Below are positions 48,820 to 57,978 of a stretch of DNA of 64,000 nucleotides, piece after piece; the first letter of the stretch is position 1, and each line of letters begins with the position of its first letter. The position numbers and the translations under genes were made by a program. Below the pieces are notes generated by a model. That model did no database searches, was not told where the DNA came from, and worked only from the letters and a program-made list of their open reading frames with translations. The stretch covers positions 124,001 through 188,000 of the forward strand of contig NZ_JADOBI010000010.1 of NCBI RefSeq assembly GCF_015644585.1, written 5' to 3'. This DNA is from Rahnella laticis. GTDB taxonomy: Bacteria; Pseudomonadota; Gammaproteobacteria; Enterobacterales; Enterobacteriaceae.

Positions 48820-49623
48820 TCATCCGAGCAGCTCGGTTTTGTAATCACCGGCAGGGAAACGGAAAGGAACCGGTCCATCGGCAATACCATCAAGGAACTG
48901 GCGAACCCGCGGATCTGGATTATTTTGCAGCTCCTCAGGCGTTCCTTCAGCAATAACATGTTGTGCTGCAACAATATACGCGTAATCCGCAATACTCAGC
49001 ACTTCAGGAACGTCATGGGAAACCACAATGCAGGTCACGCCCAGCGCATGGTTCAGCTCGTCGATCAGTTTGACCAGCACGCCCATCGTGATCGGATCTT
49101 GCCCCACGAAAGGCTCATCGAACATGATGAGTTCAGGATCAAGCGCAATTGCACGCGCCAGCGCGACACGACGCGCCATGCCACCGGATAATTCCGCCGG
49201 CATCAGTTCACCGGCACCGCGCAGCCCGACGGCTTCAAGCTTCATGGTCACGGTACTGCGCAGTAATGCCTCAGGCAATTTACTGTGCTCGCGCAGCGGG
49301 AACGCGACATTTTCGAATACATTGAGGTCAGTAAACAATGCACCGGACTGAAACAGCATGCTCATTTTTTTGCGTGATTCGTAAAGCTTGCGGCGTGACA
49401 GCGCAGGAATGTTATCTCCGTCAAACCAGATTTCACCTTTATCCGGCGTAAGCTGGCCGCCGATAAGACGCAGGAGCGTCGTTTTACCGATCCCCGAAGG
49501 CCCCATAATGGCGGTGACTTTGCCTTTCGGCACGGTCATGTTTATCTCTTCGAAAATGGGACGATCGCCGCGCACGAAACTCATGCCTTTGATCTCAACC
49601 AGATTCGATTCGCTTTGACTCAT
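48820..49623 (-). CDS. mlaF: Phospholipid ABC transporter ATPase MlaF
   Basis: A 267-residue ABC ATPase that powers the Mla phospholipid system. Walker A is [13 protein letters not shown], the Q-loop [10 protein letters not shown], the ABC signature [14 protein letters not shown], Walker [14 protein letters not shown] and the H-loop VVSHDV. The extended C-terminal segment (about 240-267) that grips the neighbouring subunit is present. First gene of the mlaFEDCB operon, divergent from yrbG. Confidence 0.97.
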   Translation of the reverse strand: MSQSESNLVEIKGMSFVRGDRPIFEEINMTVPKGKVTAIMGPSGIGKTTLLRLIGGQLTPDKGEIWFDGDNIPALSRRKLYESRKKMSMLFQSGALFTDLNVFENVAFPLREHSKLPEALLRSTVTMKLEAVGLRGAGELMPAELSGGMARRVALARAIALDPELIMFDEPFVGQDPITMGVLVKLIDELNHALGVTCIVVSHDVPEVLSIADYAYIVAAQHVIAEGTPEELQNNPDPRVRQFLDGIADGPVPFRFPAGDYKTELLG

Positions 49624-49930
49624 TCAGTTTATCCCTTCGGAATGCTTTCGCTAAGAATACGTCTGACCCGGGTGGGGCGTCGTATAACTTTGGTATTTTT
49701 ACAAAAACTTACCCCGCTTTCGTTACCAAAGTTGCCATCGATTTACTTTTCCGTCACAGACGGTCAAAATCAACGAATTACCATTTTAAATTAAAAGCCT
49801 TCATCGTCTAACATACAGGAACCTGCTGGCCACGTTTTCAGACAAAATGTTGCCTTAGCTCATGTTGACGAAGGAATCGCCTGCCTTTCAAGGCAACGAA
49901 CCTCGCATTATACCCAATAAAGGATGTTTC
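49624..49930. other. Control region between mlaF and yrbG
   Basis: About 307 bases between two divergent start codons. No gene is seen. It should hold the mla operon promoter on the minus strand and the yrbG-lpt promoter on the plus strand; I could not pick single elements with confidence. Confidence 0.5.
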
Positions 49931-50908
49931 ATGCTTCTCGCTATCGTACTGATGATTGTCGGCCTGTTACTGCTTGTTTACGCCGCCGATCGTCTGGTGT
50001 ACGGAGCCGCTGTGCTGGCACGCTCACTGGGCATGCCGCCACTCGTGATTGGCATGACCGTCGTCGGCGTGGGCATATCACTGCCTGAACTGGTGGTTTC
50101 CACCACCGCCGCCATCAACGATCAAATGGATTTGGCCGTTGGAAACGCAATTGGTTCGAATATCATTAATATTCTTCTGATTTTGGGCGGCGCCGCCCTG
50201 ATTCATCCACTTTCCGTTCGTTCTGATATATTACGCCGCGAACTCCCTCTATTGTTACTGGTCACAGCGCTGTGCGGTTTTCTGCTCAGCGACGGCGAAC
50301 TCAGCCGGTTCGATGGCGTTTTGCTGCTGGCCAGTGCCGCCGCGTTTATGATGCTGGTGATAAAAATCGCCCGCGCGGCTGAAAAAGAGGGGCTGGACAC
50401 GCTGACGTACGAGCAAATGTCTGAACTTCCGCAAGACAGCAGCAACACCGTGGCATTTCTGTGGCTGGCATTGGGCTTTATCATCATGCCACTGGCGTCA
50501 GGCATGATTGTCGACAACAGTACAGTGATTGCACGATATTTAGGCGTGAGCGAACTGGTGATTGGCCTGACGGTCATCGCTATCGGCACCAGCCTGCCGG
50601 AACTGGCGACGTTTATCGCCGGTGCAATTAAAGGTGAAGATGATATCGCGCTGGGCAATATCATCGGCGCCAATATTTTTAACACCTGCCTGGTGCTGGG
50701 ATTACCTGCACTGGTGGCACCGGGTTCGTTCAACCCGGATGCGTTTCACCGCGACTACTGGGTGATGCTGGCGGTCAGCGTGGTGCTTTCCGGTTTGTGC
50801 CTGATGCGCAAACACCGGATCGGGCATCTCGCCGGCGCATTATTGCTGTGCGGATTTATCGCCTACATGGCGGTGCTGTTCCTGTTACCGGACAGCATTG
50901 CCTTCTGA
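49931..50908 (+). CDS. yrbG: Calcium/sodium antiporter family protein YrbG
   Basis: A 325-residue inner-membrane exchanger of the CaCA family with ten predicted helices. The two inverted alpha-repeats are clear: VGVGISLPELVVSTTAAINDQMDLAVGNAIGSNIINILLILG in the first half and AIGTSLPELATFIAGAIKGEDDIALGNIIGANIFNTCLVLG in the second. Each repeat includes the ion-binding Glu. The ATG at 49931 follows AAAGGATG and matches the family start. Next to kdsD, as in E. coli. Confidence 0.94.
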   Translation: MLLAIVLMIVGLLLLVYAADRLVYGAAVLARSLGMPPLVIGMTVVGVGISLPELVVSTTAAINDQMDLAVGNAIGSNIINILLILGGAALIHPLSVRSDILRRELPLLLLVTALCGFLLSDGELSRFDGVLLLASAAAFMMLVIKIARAAEKEGLDTLTYEQMSELPQDSSNTVAFLWLALGFIIMPLASGMIVDNSTVIARYLGVSELVIGLTVIAIGTSLPELATFIAGAIKGEDDIALGNIIGANIFNTCLVLGLPALVAPGSFNPDAFHRDYWVMLAVSVVLSGLCLMRKHRIGHLAGALLLCGFIAYMAVLFLLPDSIAF

Positions 50909-50927
50909 ACTCTGTCAGGAATTGACT

Positions 50928-51914
50928 ATGGCTAACTTTACCTTCGCCTCCGACTTTGATTTCCAGGCCGTCGGGCGTGATGTGCTGAAAACAGAACGTG
51001 AAGGACTTGAGCAGTTAGATCAATACATTAACGGTGACTTTACCCGTGCGTGCGAAAAAATCTTCGCCTGCACCGGAAAAGTCGTCGTGATGGGTATGGG
51101 CAAATCCGGTCATATTGGCCGCAAGATGGCCGCCACATTTGCCAGTACCGGGACTCCGGCATTTTTTGTCCACCCGGGTGAAGCCAGTCACGGCGATCTG
51201 GGCATGGTATCAAAGCAGGACATCGTTATCCTGATTTCCAACTCCGGCGAGGCGCATGAAATTCTGGGGCTGATCCCGGTCCTGAAACGGCTGAGCATTA
51301 CGCTTATCTGCATGACGTCCAATCCGGAAAGCACGATGGGCAAAGCCGCCGATGTGCATCTTTGCGTCCGTGTGCCGAAAGAAGCCTGCCCGCTGGGTCT
51401 GGCGCCGACCAGCAGCACCACCGCTGTTTTGGTCATGGGCGACGCGCTCGCCGTAGCGCTGCTTGAAGCCCGCGGATTTACCCCTGAAGATTTCGCCCTG
51501 TCACACCCCGGCGGAGCACTGGGTCGCAAGCTCTTATTGCGCGTCAGCGATATCATGCACACCGGCGATGAAATCCCGCACGTCAGCCGTGATGCTTCTT
51601 TGCGCGATGCTCTTCTGGAAATCACTCGCAAAAATCTGGGCATGACGGTCATCTGCAACGATTTAATGAAAATCGAAGGGATCTTTACCGATGGTGATTT
51701 ACGCCGCATCTTTGATATGGGCGTGAACATTAATAATGCGGCGATTGCCGATGTGATGACGACCGGCGGGATCCGCGTTCGCCCTTCGCTTCTGGCGGTT
51801 GATGCACTGAATCTGATGCAGGAAAAACACATTACCTGCGTAATGGTTGCTGATGGTGACCAGTTGTTAGGTGTGTTACATATGCACGATATGCTGCGCG
51901 CTGGCGTAGTTTAA
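50928..51914 (+). CDS. kdsD: D-arabinose 5-phosphate isomerase
   Basis: A 328-residue enzyme that converts D-ribulose 5-phosphate to D-arabinose 5-phosphate, the first step of KDO synthesis. The N-terminal SIS domain (about 40-175) holds GMGKSGHIGRKMAATFASTGTP and LGLAPTSSTTAVLVMGDALA; two C-terminal CBS domains (about 205-328) follow. The ATG at 50928 has a CAGGA site; the frame is open 30 bases upstream into yrbG. kdsC follows after 16 bases. Confidence 0.96.
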   Translation: MANFTFASDFDFQAVGRDVLKTEREGLEQLDQYINGDFTRACEKIFACTGKVVVMGMGKSGHIGRKMAATFASTGTPAFFVHPGEASHGDLGMVSKQDIVILISNSGEAHEILGLIPVLKRLSITLICMTSNPESTMGKAADVHLCVRVPKEACPLGLAPTSSTTAVLVMGDALAVALLEARGFTPEDFALSHPGGALGRKLLLRVSDIMHTGDEIPHVSRDASLRDALLEITRKNLGMTVICNDLMKIEGIFTDGDLRRIFDMGVNINNAAIADVMTTGGIRVRPSLLAVDALNLMQEKHITCVMVADGDQLLGVLHMHDMLRAGVV

Positions 51915-51930
51915 TTGAGGAATAGCCCGA

Positions 51931-52497
51931 ATGAGTAAAAGCGCAGCCCTGGTGGAGACCTGCTACGGTCCGGTCAGCGCCCACGTGCTGGAACGCGCCA
52001 AAGCCGTTCGCCTGCTGATTTGCGATGTGGACGGCGTCATGTCCGACGGCCTGATCTACATGGGAAATCAGGGCGAAGAGCTGAAAAGTTTTAACGTTCG
52101 CGACGGTTACGGCATCCGTTGCCTGCTGACATCTGACATTGAGGTCGCGATTATTACAGGCCGCAATGCGAAATTACTGGAAGATCGCGCTAAAACCCTC
52201 GGTATCCGCCACTTGTATCAGGGGCAATCGGATAAGCTTTTGGCCTTCCGTGAACTGTTAGATACACTGTCCCTGCGGGCTGAAGAAGTGGCGTATATCG
52301 GGGATGACCTGATTGACTGGCCGGTTATGGCCGAAGTCGGTCTTTCCGTGGCGGTTCAGGATGCACATCCGATCCTGTTGCCGAAGGCCGATTACGTTAC
52401 CCGTATCGCCGGCGGACGTGGTGCCGTGCGCGAATTGTGTGACCTGATTCTGCTGGCGCAGGGCAAGCTGGAGGACGCCAAAGGGCTGTCGATATGA
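51931..52497 (+). CDS. kdsC: 3-deoxy-D-manno-octulosonate 8-phosphate phosphatase
   Basis: A 188-residue HAD-family phosphatase that releases phosphate from KDO 8-phosphate. The HAD motifs are visible: nucleophile Asp in CDVDGVMSDG (motif I), the IITGRNAK stretch (motif II), Lys in GQSDKLLAF (motif III) and GDDLIDWPVM (motif IV). It is a tetramer in relatives. It overlaps lptC by four bases (ATGA). Confidence 0.96.
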   Translation: MSKSAALVETCYGPVSAHVLERAKAVRLLICDVDGVMSDGLIYMGNQGEELKSFNVRDGYGIRCLLTSDIEVAIITGRNAKLLEDRAKTLGIRHLYQGQSDKLLAFRELLDTLSLRAEEVAYIGDDLIDWPVMAEVGLSVAVQDAHPILLPKADYVTRIAGGRGAVRELCDLILLAQGKLEDAKGLSI

Positions 52498-53063
52498 GTA
52501 AAACAAAACTTTGGATTATCCTTGTTCTGACGGCCATCGTTCTGATTCTGGTGGGCTGGTCATTGTCTGACAGCAGCGATGACGCTCCGCAGACGGTTAA
52601 CGATCAGGATCCCACTTACCAGAGCGCCCACACGGTCACGATGGTCTATGACCCGACGGGCAGCCTGACGTATAAACTGGTTTCAGACCAGGTAAAATAC
52701 TACGCCGCCGATCAGGTGACGTGGTTTACCAATCCGGTCGCGACCATGTATGACAAGAATAAAACACCAACCTGGGTGCTGCGTTCTGATAAAGCCAAGT
52801 TGACTCAGGATAAGATGCTCTATCTTTACGGGCATGTGCAGGGCGATAGCCTGACGCCTGAGACGTCACAGCTTCAAAGAATCAAAACGGATAATGCCCG
52901 GGTTAACCTGACGACACAGGACGTTGCCTCAGACGATGAAGTAACGCTTTATGGCACAGGTTTTACATCTAACGGCATGAAAATGCGCGGTAATCTGCGT
53001 GATAAGACAGCACAGCTGATCGAAAAGGTAACGACCTCTTATGAAATTCAAAGCAAAAAATAA
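52494..53063 (+). CDS. lptC: LPS export inner-membrane component LptC
   Basis: A 189-residue bitopic inner-membrane protein that receives LPS from LptBFG and passes it to LptA. One N-terminal transmembrane helix (residues 6-24, LWIILVLTAIVLILVGWSL), then a periplasmic beta-jellyroll. It overlaps kdsC by four bases at its start and lptA by 23 bases at its end, both indicating coupled translation. Confidence 0.95.
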   Translation: MSKTKLWIILVLTAIVLILVGWSLSDSSDDAPQTVNDQDPTYQSAHTVTMVYDPTGSLTYKLVSDQVKYYAADQVTWFTNPVATMYDKNKTPTWVLRSDKAKLTQDKMLYLYGHVQGDSLTPETSQLQRIKTDNARVNLTTQDVASDDEVTLYGTGFTSNGMKMRGNLRDKTAQLIEKVTTSYEIQSKK

Positions 53064-53598
53064 AATCCGTGATCTCCTGATCGTCAGCTCGTTGTTAGCC
53101 GTGAGCATTCCGGCCTTCGCCTTAAAAGATGACACGACGAAACCGATCACCATTGATTCCGCCAATCAGGCGCTGGATGTGAACACCAACACGGCCACCT
53201 TCACCGGTAACGTCGTGGTCAATCAGGGCACCATTCAGGTTAAAGCCGATAAAGTGGTCGTGATCCGTCCTCAGGGCGTTTCCGGCAAAGAAGTGGTGGA
53301 AGGTTACGGTAATCCGGTGACATTTTACCAGATGCAGGACAACGGTAAGCCAGTGAAAGGCCATGCGCAGAAAGTCCGCTATGAAGTGGAAAACGATCTC
53401 GTGACCCTGACCGGTAACGCGTATCTTGAACAGCTCGACAGCAACGTGAAAGGCGACCGTATCACCTATCTGGTGCAGAAACAGCAAATGGAAGCCTTCA
53501 GTGATAAAGGCAACCGTGTGACGACCGTTCTGGTTCCTTCGCAGCTGCAACAAAAAACGCCTGCCGCGGGCGGCCAGCCGACCAAAAAGAGTAACTGA
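53041..53598 (+). CDS. lptA: LPS transport periplasmic bridge protein LptA
   Basis: A 185-residue periplasmic protein that polymerises into the LPS bridge between LptC and LptD. The signal peptide spans residues 1-28 (cleavage after IPAFA). The OstA-type beta-jellyroll has conserved strands NTATFTGNVVVNQGTIQVKADKVV and VTFYQMQDNGKPVKGHAQKV. The start lies inside lptC. In E. coli this gene also responds to sigma-E through a promoter in kdsC. Confidence 0.96.
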   Translation: MKFKAKNKIRDLLIVSSLLAVSIPAFALKDDTTKPITIDSANQALDVNTNTATFTGNVVVNQGTIQVKADKVVVIRPQGVSGKEVVEGYGNPVTFYQMQDNGKPVKGHAQKVRYEVENDLVTLTGNAYLEQLDSNVKGDRITYLVQKQQMEAFSDKGNRVTTVLVPSQLQQKTPAAGGQPTKKSN

Positions 53599-53604
53599 TA
53601 TTTT

Positions 53605-54330
53605 ATGGCAAAATTAATCGCAGAGAATCTGGCCAAAGCATACAAAGGCCGCAAGGTCGTTGAAGATGTCAGCCTGAATGTCAATTCGGGAGAAATCGTC
53701 GGCTTGCTGGGGCCAAACGGTGCGGGTAAAACCACCACCTTCTACATGGTCGTCGGGATTGTGCAACGTGATGCGGGTCGTATTATCGTTGACGATGAAG
53801 ACATCAGCCTTTTGCCATTGCATACCCGCGCCCGTCGCGGCATTGGGTATCTTCCGCAGGAAGCCTCTATCTTCCGTCGTCTCAGCGTGTTTGATAACCT
53901 GATGGCCGTATTACAAATCCGTGATGACCTGACCAAAGAGCAGCGTAACGATCGCGCCAATGAGTTAATGGAAGAGTTCCATATTTCACATTTGCGCGAT
54001 AACCTCGGTCAGTCCTTGTCCGGTGGTGAACGTCGCCGTGTTGAGATTGCCCGCGCGCTGGCAGCGAATCCTAAGTTTATCCTGCTGGATGAACCTTTCG
54101 CCGGGGTTGACCCGATTTCCGTCATCGATATCAAAAAAATCATTGAGCATTTGCGTGACAGCGGCCTCGGCGTACTGATCACTGACCACAACGTTCGCGA
54201 AACTCTCGACGTTTGTGAGCGTGCCTATATCGTCAGTCAGGGGAAATTGATCGCCCACGGCACGCCAGCCGACATTCTTGCTGATGAACAGGTTAAACGC
54301 GTTTATCTTGGTGAAGAATTCCGTCTGTGA
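53605..54330 (+). CDS. lptB: LPS export ABC ATPase LptB
   Basis: A 241-residue ABC ATPase that powers LPS extraction by LptFG. Walker A is [14 protein letters not shown], the Q-loop is LPQEASIF, the ABC signature is [15 protein letters not shown], Walker B is [13 protein letters not shown] and the H-loop is ITDHNVRE. It lies 6 bases after lptA and 99 bases upstream of rpoN. lptF and lptG are not in this window, as in other enteric bacteria where they are separate. Confidence 0.97.
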   Translation: MAKLIAENLAKAYKGRKVVEDVSLNVNSGEIVGLLGPNGAGKTTTFYMVVGIVQRDAGRIIVDDEDISLLPLHTRARRGIGYLPQEASIFRRLSVFDNLMAVLQIRDDLTKEQRNDRANELMEEFHISHLRDNLGQSLSGGERRRVEIARALAANPKFILLDEPFAGVDPISVIDIKKIIEHLRDSGLGVLITDHNVRETLDVCERAYIVSQGKLIAHGTPADILADEQVKRVYLGEEFRL

Positions 54331-54429
54331 TCTGTGCCGCCGGAACCGTGCCCGTTTCGACGTAAAGTCTGACGGGAGGTCTCTGACAGAAGTTACTCAG
54401 TTTGTAATCAACGGAAATAAAACCAAGAT

Positions 54430-55863
54430 ATGAAGCAAGGTTTGCAACTCAGACTCAGCCAACAACTGGCAATGACTCCTCAGTTACAACAGGCGATCCG
54501 CCTGTTGCAACTGTCCACGCTTGAGCTCCAACAGGAGATCCAACTCGCGCTGGAGAGCAACCCTCTGCTGGAACAAACCGACCTTCATGATGAAATCGAT
54601 TCGGTAGAAGCCACCGACAACGAAGCGTTAGATACACGCGAAGCGCTCGAGCAGAAAGACATGCCCGAAGAGCTACCGCTGGATGCCACCTGGGACGAGA
54701 TTTATACCGCGGGCACGCCTTCCGGCACCGGCAACGATTACAGCGACGACGAGCTGCCAATTTATCAGGGTGAAACCACGCAGACGCTTCAGGATTACCT
54801 GATGTGGCAGGTGGAACTGACGCCGTTTTCCGACACCGATGCCGCGATTGCCACGTCCATTGTCGACGCGGTAGACGATACCGGCTATCTGACCGTTTCC
54901 CTTGACGACATCCTCGAAAGCATCGGTGACGACAACGTCAGCATGGACGAAGTCGAAGCCGTTTTGAAACGCGTACAGCGTTTTGATCCGGTCGGTGTGG
55001 CGGCGCGTGACCTGCGTGACTGCCTGCTGATCCAGCTTTCGCAGTACGCCACAGACACGCCTTTCATCACCGAAGCACGCCTGATTATCAGCGAACATCT
55101 GGATTTGCTGGCGAACCATGATTTCCGCGCACTTATGCGTTCAACCCGGCTAAAAGAAGATACACTGAAAGGAGCGATGCTTCTGATTCAGTCTCTTGAT
55201 CCGCGTCCGGGCCAGTCGATTAACACCGGTGAATCCGAATACGTGATCCCCGATGTGCTGGTGCGAAAAGTGTCCGGTGTCTGGACGGTAGAACTGAACT
55301 CCGACAGCATTCCGCGTTTGAAGATCAACCAGCAATACGCCGCGATGGGCAATTCCGCGCGCAGCGACAGCGACGGACAGTTTATCCGCAGCAATTTGCA
55401 GGAAGCCAAATGGCTGATCAAAAGCCTGGAAAGCCGCAACGATACGCTGCTGAAAGTGACACGCTGCATCGTTGAGCAGCAGCAGGCGTTCTTTGAGTTA
55501 GGTGAAGAATTTATGAAACCCATGGTGTTGGCAGATATCGCCAGCGCAGTGGAAATGCATGAATCGACGATTTCACGTGTGACGACGCAGAAGTTTCTGC
55601 ACAGCCCGCGTGGCATTTTCGAACTGAAGTATTTTTTCTCCAGCCATGTCAGTACAGACAGCGGCGGCGAGGCATCGTCAACCGCGATCCGGGCGCTGGT
55701 GAAAAAATTAATCGCAGCGGAGAATCCTGTAAAACCGCTCAGTGACAGTAAGTTAGCCACCCTGCTTTCCGATCAGGGAATTATGGTGGCGCGCCGGACT
55801 GTCGCCAAATACCGAGAGTCTTTGTCCATCCCGCCCTCAAACCAGCGTAAACAGTTAGTTTGA
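54430..55863 (+). CDS. rpoN: RNA polymerase sigma-54 factor
   Basis: A 477-residue sigma-54. Region I at the N-terminus is Gln- and Leu-rich ([21 protein letters not shown]), the contact for enhancer-binding activators. An acidic region II follows (about 50-115), then the core-binding domain, the DNA-crosslinking helix-turn-helix (about 365-385, [22 protein letters not shown]) and the RpoN box [10 protein letters not shown] near the C-terminus. It is required for NtrC-type promoters such as the one seen at 1669-1684. hpf follows in the same unit. Confidence 0.98.
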   Translation: MKQGLQLRLSQQLAMTPQLQQAIRLLQLSTLELQQEIQLALESNPLLEQTDLHDEIDSVEATDNEALDTREALEQKDMPEELPLDATWDEIYTAGTPSGTGNDYSDDELPIYQGETTQTLQDYLMWQVELTPFSDTDAAIATSIVDAVDDTGYLTVSLDDILESIGDDNVSMDEVEAVLKRVQRFDPVGVAARDLRDCLLIQLSQYATDTPFITEARLIISEHLDLLANHDFRALMRSTRLKEDTLKGAMLLIQSLDPRPGQSINTGESEYVIPDVLVRKVSGVWTVELNSDSIPRLKINQQYAAMGNSARSDSDGQFIRSNLQEAKWLIKSLESRNDTLLKVTRCIVEQQQAFFELGEEFMKPMVLADIASAVEMHESTISRVTTQKFLHSPRGIFELKYFFSSHVSTDSGGEASSTAIRALVKKLIAAENPVKPLSDSKLATLLSDQGIMVARRTVAKYRESLSIPPSNQRKQLV

Positions 55864-55886
55864 CCTCAACAGAGAAGGAAGACATT

Positions 55887-56174
55887 ATGCAGCTCAACAT
55901 TACCGGACATCACATTGAGATCACCGATCCCCTGAGAGAATTCATCACGTCGAAGCTCGCCAAGCTTGAGCAGTATTTCGACCGGATAAATCAGGTGTAT
56001 GTGGTGTTGAGCGTTGAAAAGGTGCAGAAAGTAGCGGAAGCCACTTTGCATGTGAACGGAGGCGAGTTGCATGCCACCTCGGAGCATCAGGATATGTACG
56101 CGGCAATTGACGGCCTGGTTGATAAACTGGCCCGCCAGCTGAACAAGCACAAAGACAAACTGAAACAGCACTGA
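55887..56174 (+). CDS. hpf: Ribosome hibernation promoting factor HPF (short form)
   Basis: A 95-residue short-type HPF that binds the 30S decoding region and, with RMF, forms 100S ribosome dimers in stationary phase. The beta-alpha fold with basic helices is seen in LREFITSKLAKLEQYFDRINQVYVVL and the C-terminal basic LARQLNKHKDKLKQH. The ATG at 55887 matches the family start and has an AAGGAAG site. It follows rpoN by 23 bases. Confidence 0.97.
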   Translation: MQLNITGHHIEITDPLREFITSKLAKLEQYFDRINQVYVVLSVEKVQKVAEATLHVNGGELHATSEHQDMYAAIDGLVDKLARQLNKHKDKLKQH

Positions 56175-56283
56175 CATTCATGTAGCCAACCCTGTGCTAC
56201 AAACCTTCGGGCATCGGCTTGTGACCTTCGGGAAACGAGCCGATATAGCTTTAAGGGTGAAACAGCGCCAAAGTGAAGATGAC

Positions 56284-56754
56284 ATGATTAACGATACTGC
56301 AATGCAATTAACGTCGGTGCTTAATGCCGAATGCACCAAAAGCGGCGTTCATTGCGCCAGCAAAAAACGCGCACTGGAAATCATCAGTGAGCTGGCGGCC
56401 AAACAGCTAAATTTATCGCCGCAGGTGATTTTTGACGCCATTTTGACCCGTGAACGCATGGGCAGCACCGGGATCGGTGCCGGGATCGCCATTCCGCACG
56501 GAAAGCTGGAAGAAGACACTTTACGTGCCGTCGGGGTGTTCATTCAGCTTGAACAACCGATCGCTTTTGACGCTATCGATAATCAGCCTGTGGATTTGCT
56601 TTTTGCCTTGCTGGTTCCGGCAGATCAATGTAAAACCCATTTACATACCTTGTCTTTAGTCGCCAAAAAACTGGCGGATAAAGGGGTGTGTCGTCGTCTG
56701 CGCGGAGCGCAAAGTGACGAAGAACTGTTCCAGATAATGACTGAAAACGAATAA
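56284..56754 (+). CDS. ptsN: Nitrogen PTS enzyme IIA
   Basis: A 156-residue EIIA-Ntr protein. It receives phosphate from Npr on His72 (in IAIPHGKLEED) and, mainly unphosphorylated, regulates potassium uptake, KdpD and other targets, linking nitrogen and carbon state to signalling. The Fru/Mtl EIIA fold is clear. The ATG at 56284 corresponds to the family start; upstream in-frame codons extend into the hpf gap but lack a site. rapZ follows after 67 bases. Confidence 0.95.
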   Translation: MINDTAMQLTSVLNAECTKSGVHCASKKRALEIISELAAKQLNLSPQVIFDAILTRERMGSTGIGAGIAIPHGKLEEDTLRAVGVFIQLEQPIAFDAIDNQPVDLLFALLVPADQCKTHLHTLSLVAKKLADKGVCRRLRGAQSDEELFQIMTENE

Positions 56755-56821
56755 ATTACTGATTCCCGGTTGCGCGCCGGGAAAATGAATTCTGAACACT
56801 GAATGCCAGGGGAGTGACACC

Positions 56822-57676
56822 ATGGTGCTGATGATTGTCAGCGGCCGTTCCGGTTCCGGGAAGTCGGTTGCCCTAAGGGCATTGGAAGACATGGGTTTTT
56901 ACTGTGTGGATAACCTGCCGGTAGTGTTATTGCCGCAGCTCGCCCAGACCCTTGTTGAACGCAATACGTCAGCGGCCGTCAGCATTGACGTTCGCAACAT
57001 GCCAGAAACACCGGAAGTTTATGAGCATGCGATGTCACAGCTGCCGGAAAGCTTTTCACCACAGCTGCTGTTCCTCGACGCTGACCGTAATACCCTGATC
57101 CGCCGTTACAGCGACACCCGTCGTCTGCACCCGCTTTCCAGCAAAAACCTGTCCCTTGAAAGTGCAATCGATGAAGAAGCCGATTTGCTGGAGCCTTTGC
57201 GCTCTTCCGCGGATCTGATCATCGACACCTCCGAGATGTCCGTTCACGAACTGGCTGAAATGCTGCGTACGCGCCTGCTGGGCAAACGCGAACGTGAACT
57301 GACCATGGTCTTTGAATCCTTTGGTTTCAAACACGGTATTCCAATTGATGCGGATTACGTTTTCGACGTGCGTTTCCTGCCAAACCCGCACTGGGATCCG
57401 AAACTGCGTCCGATGACCGGTCTCGACAAACCGGTCGCTGCGTTCCTCGACCGTCATACCGAAGTCCATAACTTTATCTACCAGACGCGCAGCTACCTTG
57501 AACAATGGCTGCCCGCGCTGGAGACCAATAACCGCAGTTATCTGACCGTCGCCATTGGCTGTACCGGCGGTAAGCACCGTTCGGTGTATATCGCAGAACA
57601 GCTGGCTGACTATTTCCGTTCCCGTGGGAAGAACGTCCAGTCCCGCCATCGCACGCTGGAAAAACGCAAATCATGA
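56822..57676 (+). CDS. rapZ: RNase adaptor protein RapZ
   Basis: A 284-residue P-loop protein that binds the sRNAs GlmY and GlmZ, directs RNase E to GlmZ, and so sets glucosamine-6-phosphate synthase level. Walker A is GRSGSGKS (residues 8-15). The C-terminal RNA-binding domain ends in the basic [18 protein letters not shown] and has the conserved [17 protein letters not shown] (GlcN6P-binding) segment. It overlaps npr by four bases. Confidence 0.97.
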   Translation: MVLMIVSGRSGSGKSVALRALEDMGFYCVDNLPVVLLPQLAQTLVERNTSAAVSIDVRNMPETPEVYEHAMSQLPESFSPQLLFLDADRNTLIRRYSDTRRLHPLSSKNLSLESAIDEEADLLEPLRSSADLIIDTSEMSVHELAEMLRTRLLGKRERELTMVFESFGFKHGIPIDADYVFDVRFLPNPHWDPKLRPMTGLDKPVAAFLDRHTEVHNFIYQTRSYLEQWLPALETNNRSYLTVAIGCTGGKHRSVYIAEQLADYFRSRGKNVQSRHRTLEKRKS

Positions 57677-57945
57677 CGGTTAAACAAACGGTAGAAATCA
57701 AAAACCGGTTAGGGATGCATGCCCGTCCGGCGATGAAGTTATTTGAACTGGTACAGAGCTTCGAGTCAGAAGTGATGCTGCGCAACGGCACAGGCATTGA
57801 GGCGGAAGCCAGCAGCGTGATTGCATTGCTGATGCTGGATTCCCCGAAAGGCCAGCAGATTGAAATCGAAGCCACCGGCCCCGATGAAGAACAGGCACTG
57901 ACCGCCGTCGTTAATCTCATCAACTCCGGTTTCGACGAGGACTGA
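57673..57945 (+). CDS. npr: Nitrogen PTS phosphocarrier protein NPr
   Basis: A 90-residue HPr-like carrier that passes phosphate from EI-Ntr (PtsP) to EIIA-Ntr. The active His16 is in [14 protein letters not shown] serine-46 type regulatory site of Gram-positive HPr is not expected or needed. Last gene of the rpoN-hpf-ptsN-rapZ-npr cluster, which corresponds exactly to E. coli; the E. coli gene that follows (yrbL) is not present here. Confidence 0.96.
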   Translation: MTVKQTVEIKNRLGMHARPAMKLFELVQSFESEVMLRNGTGIEAEASSVIALLMLDSPKGQQIEIEATGPDEEQALTAVVNLINSGFDED

Positions 57946-57953
57946 TTTAAAGA

Positions 57954-57978
57954 TTAGCCAACGCCTGTCGTTGGCTAA
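57954..57978 (-). terminator. Hairpin terminator between npr and the convergent regulator gene
   Basis: TTAGCCAACG (57954-57963) pairs with CGTTGGCTAA (57969-57978). On the minus strand it leads into TCTTTAAA and overlaps the regulator stop codon. On the plus strand no T run follows, so it mainly serves the minus-strand unit. Confidence 0.65.
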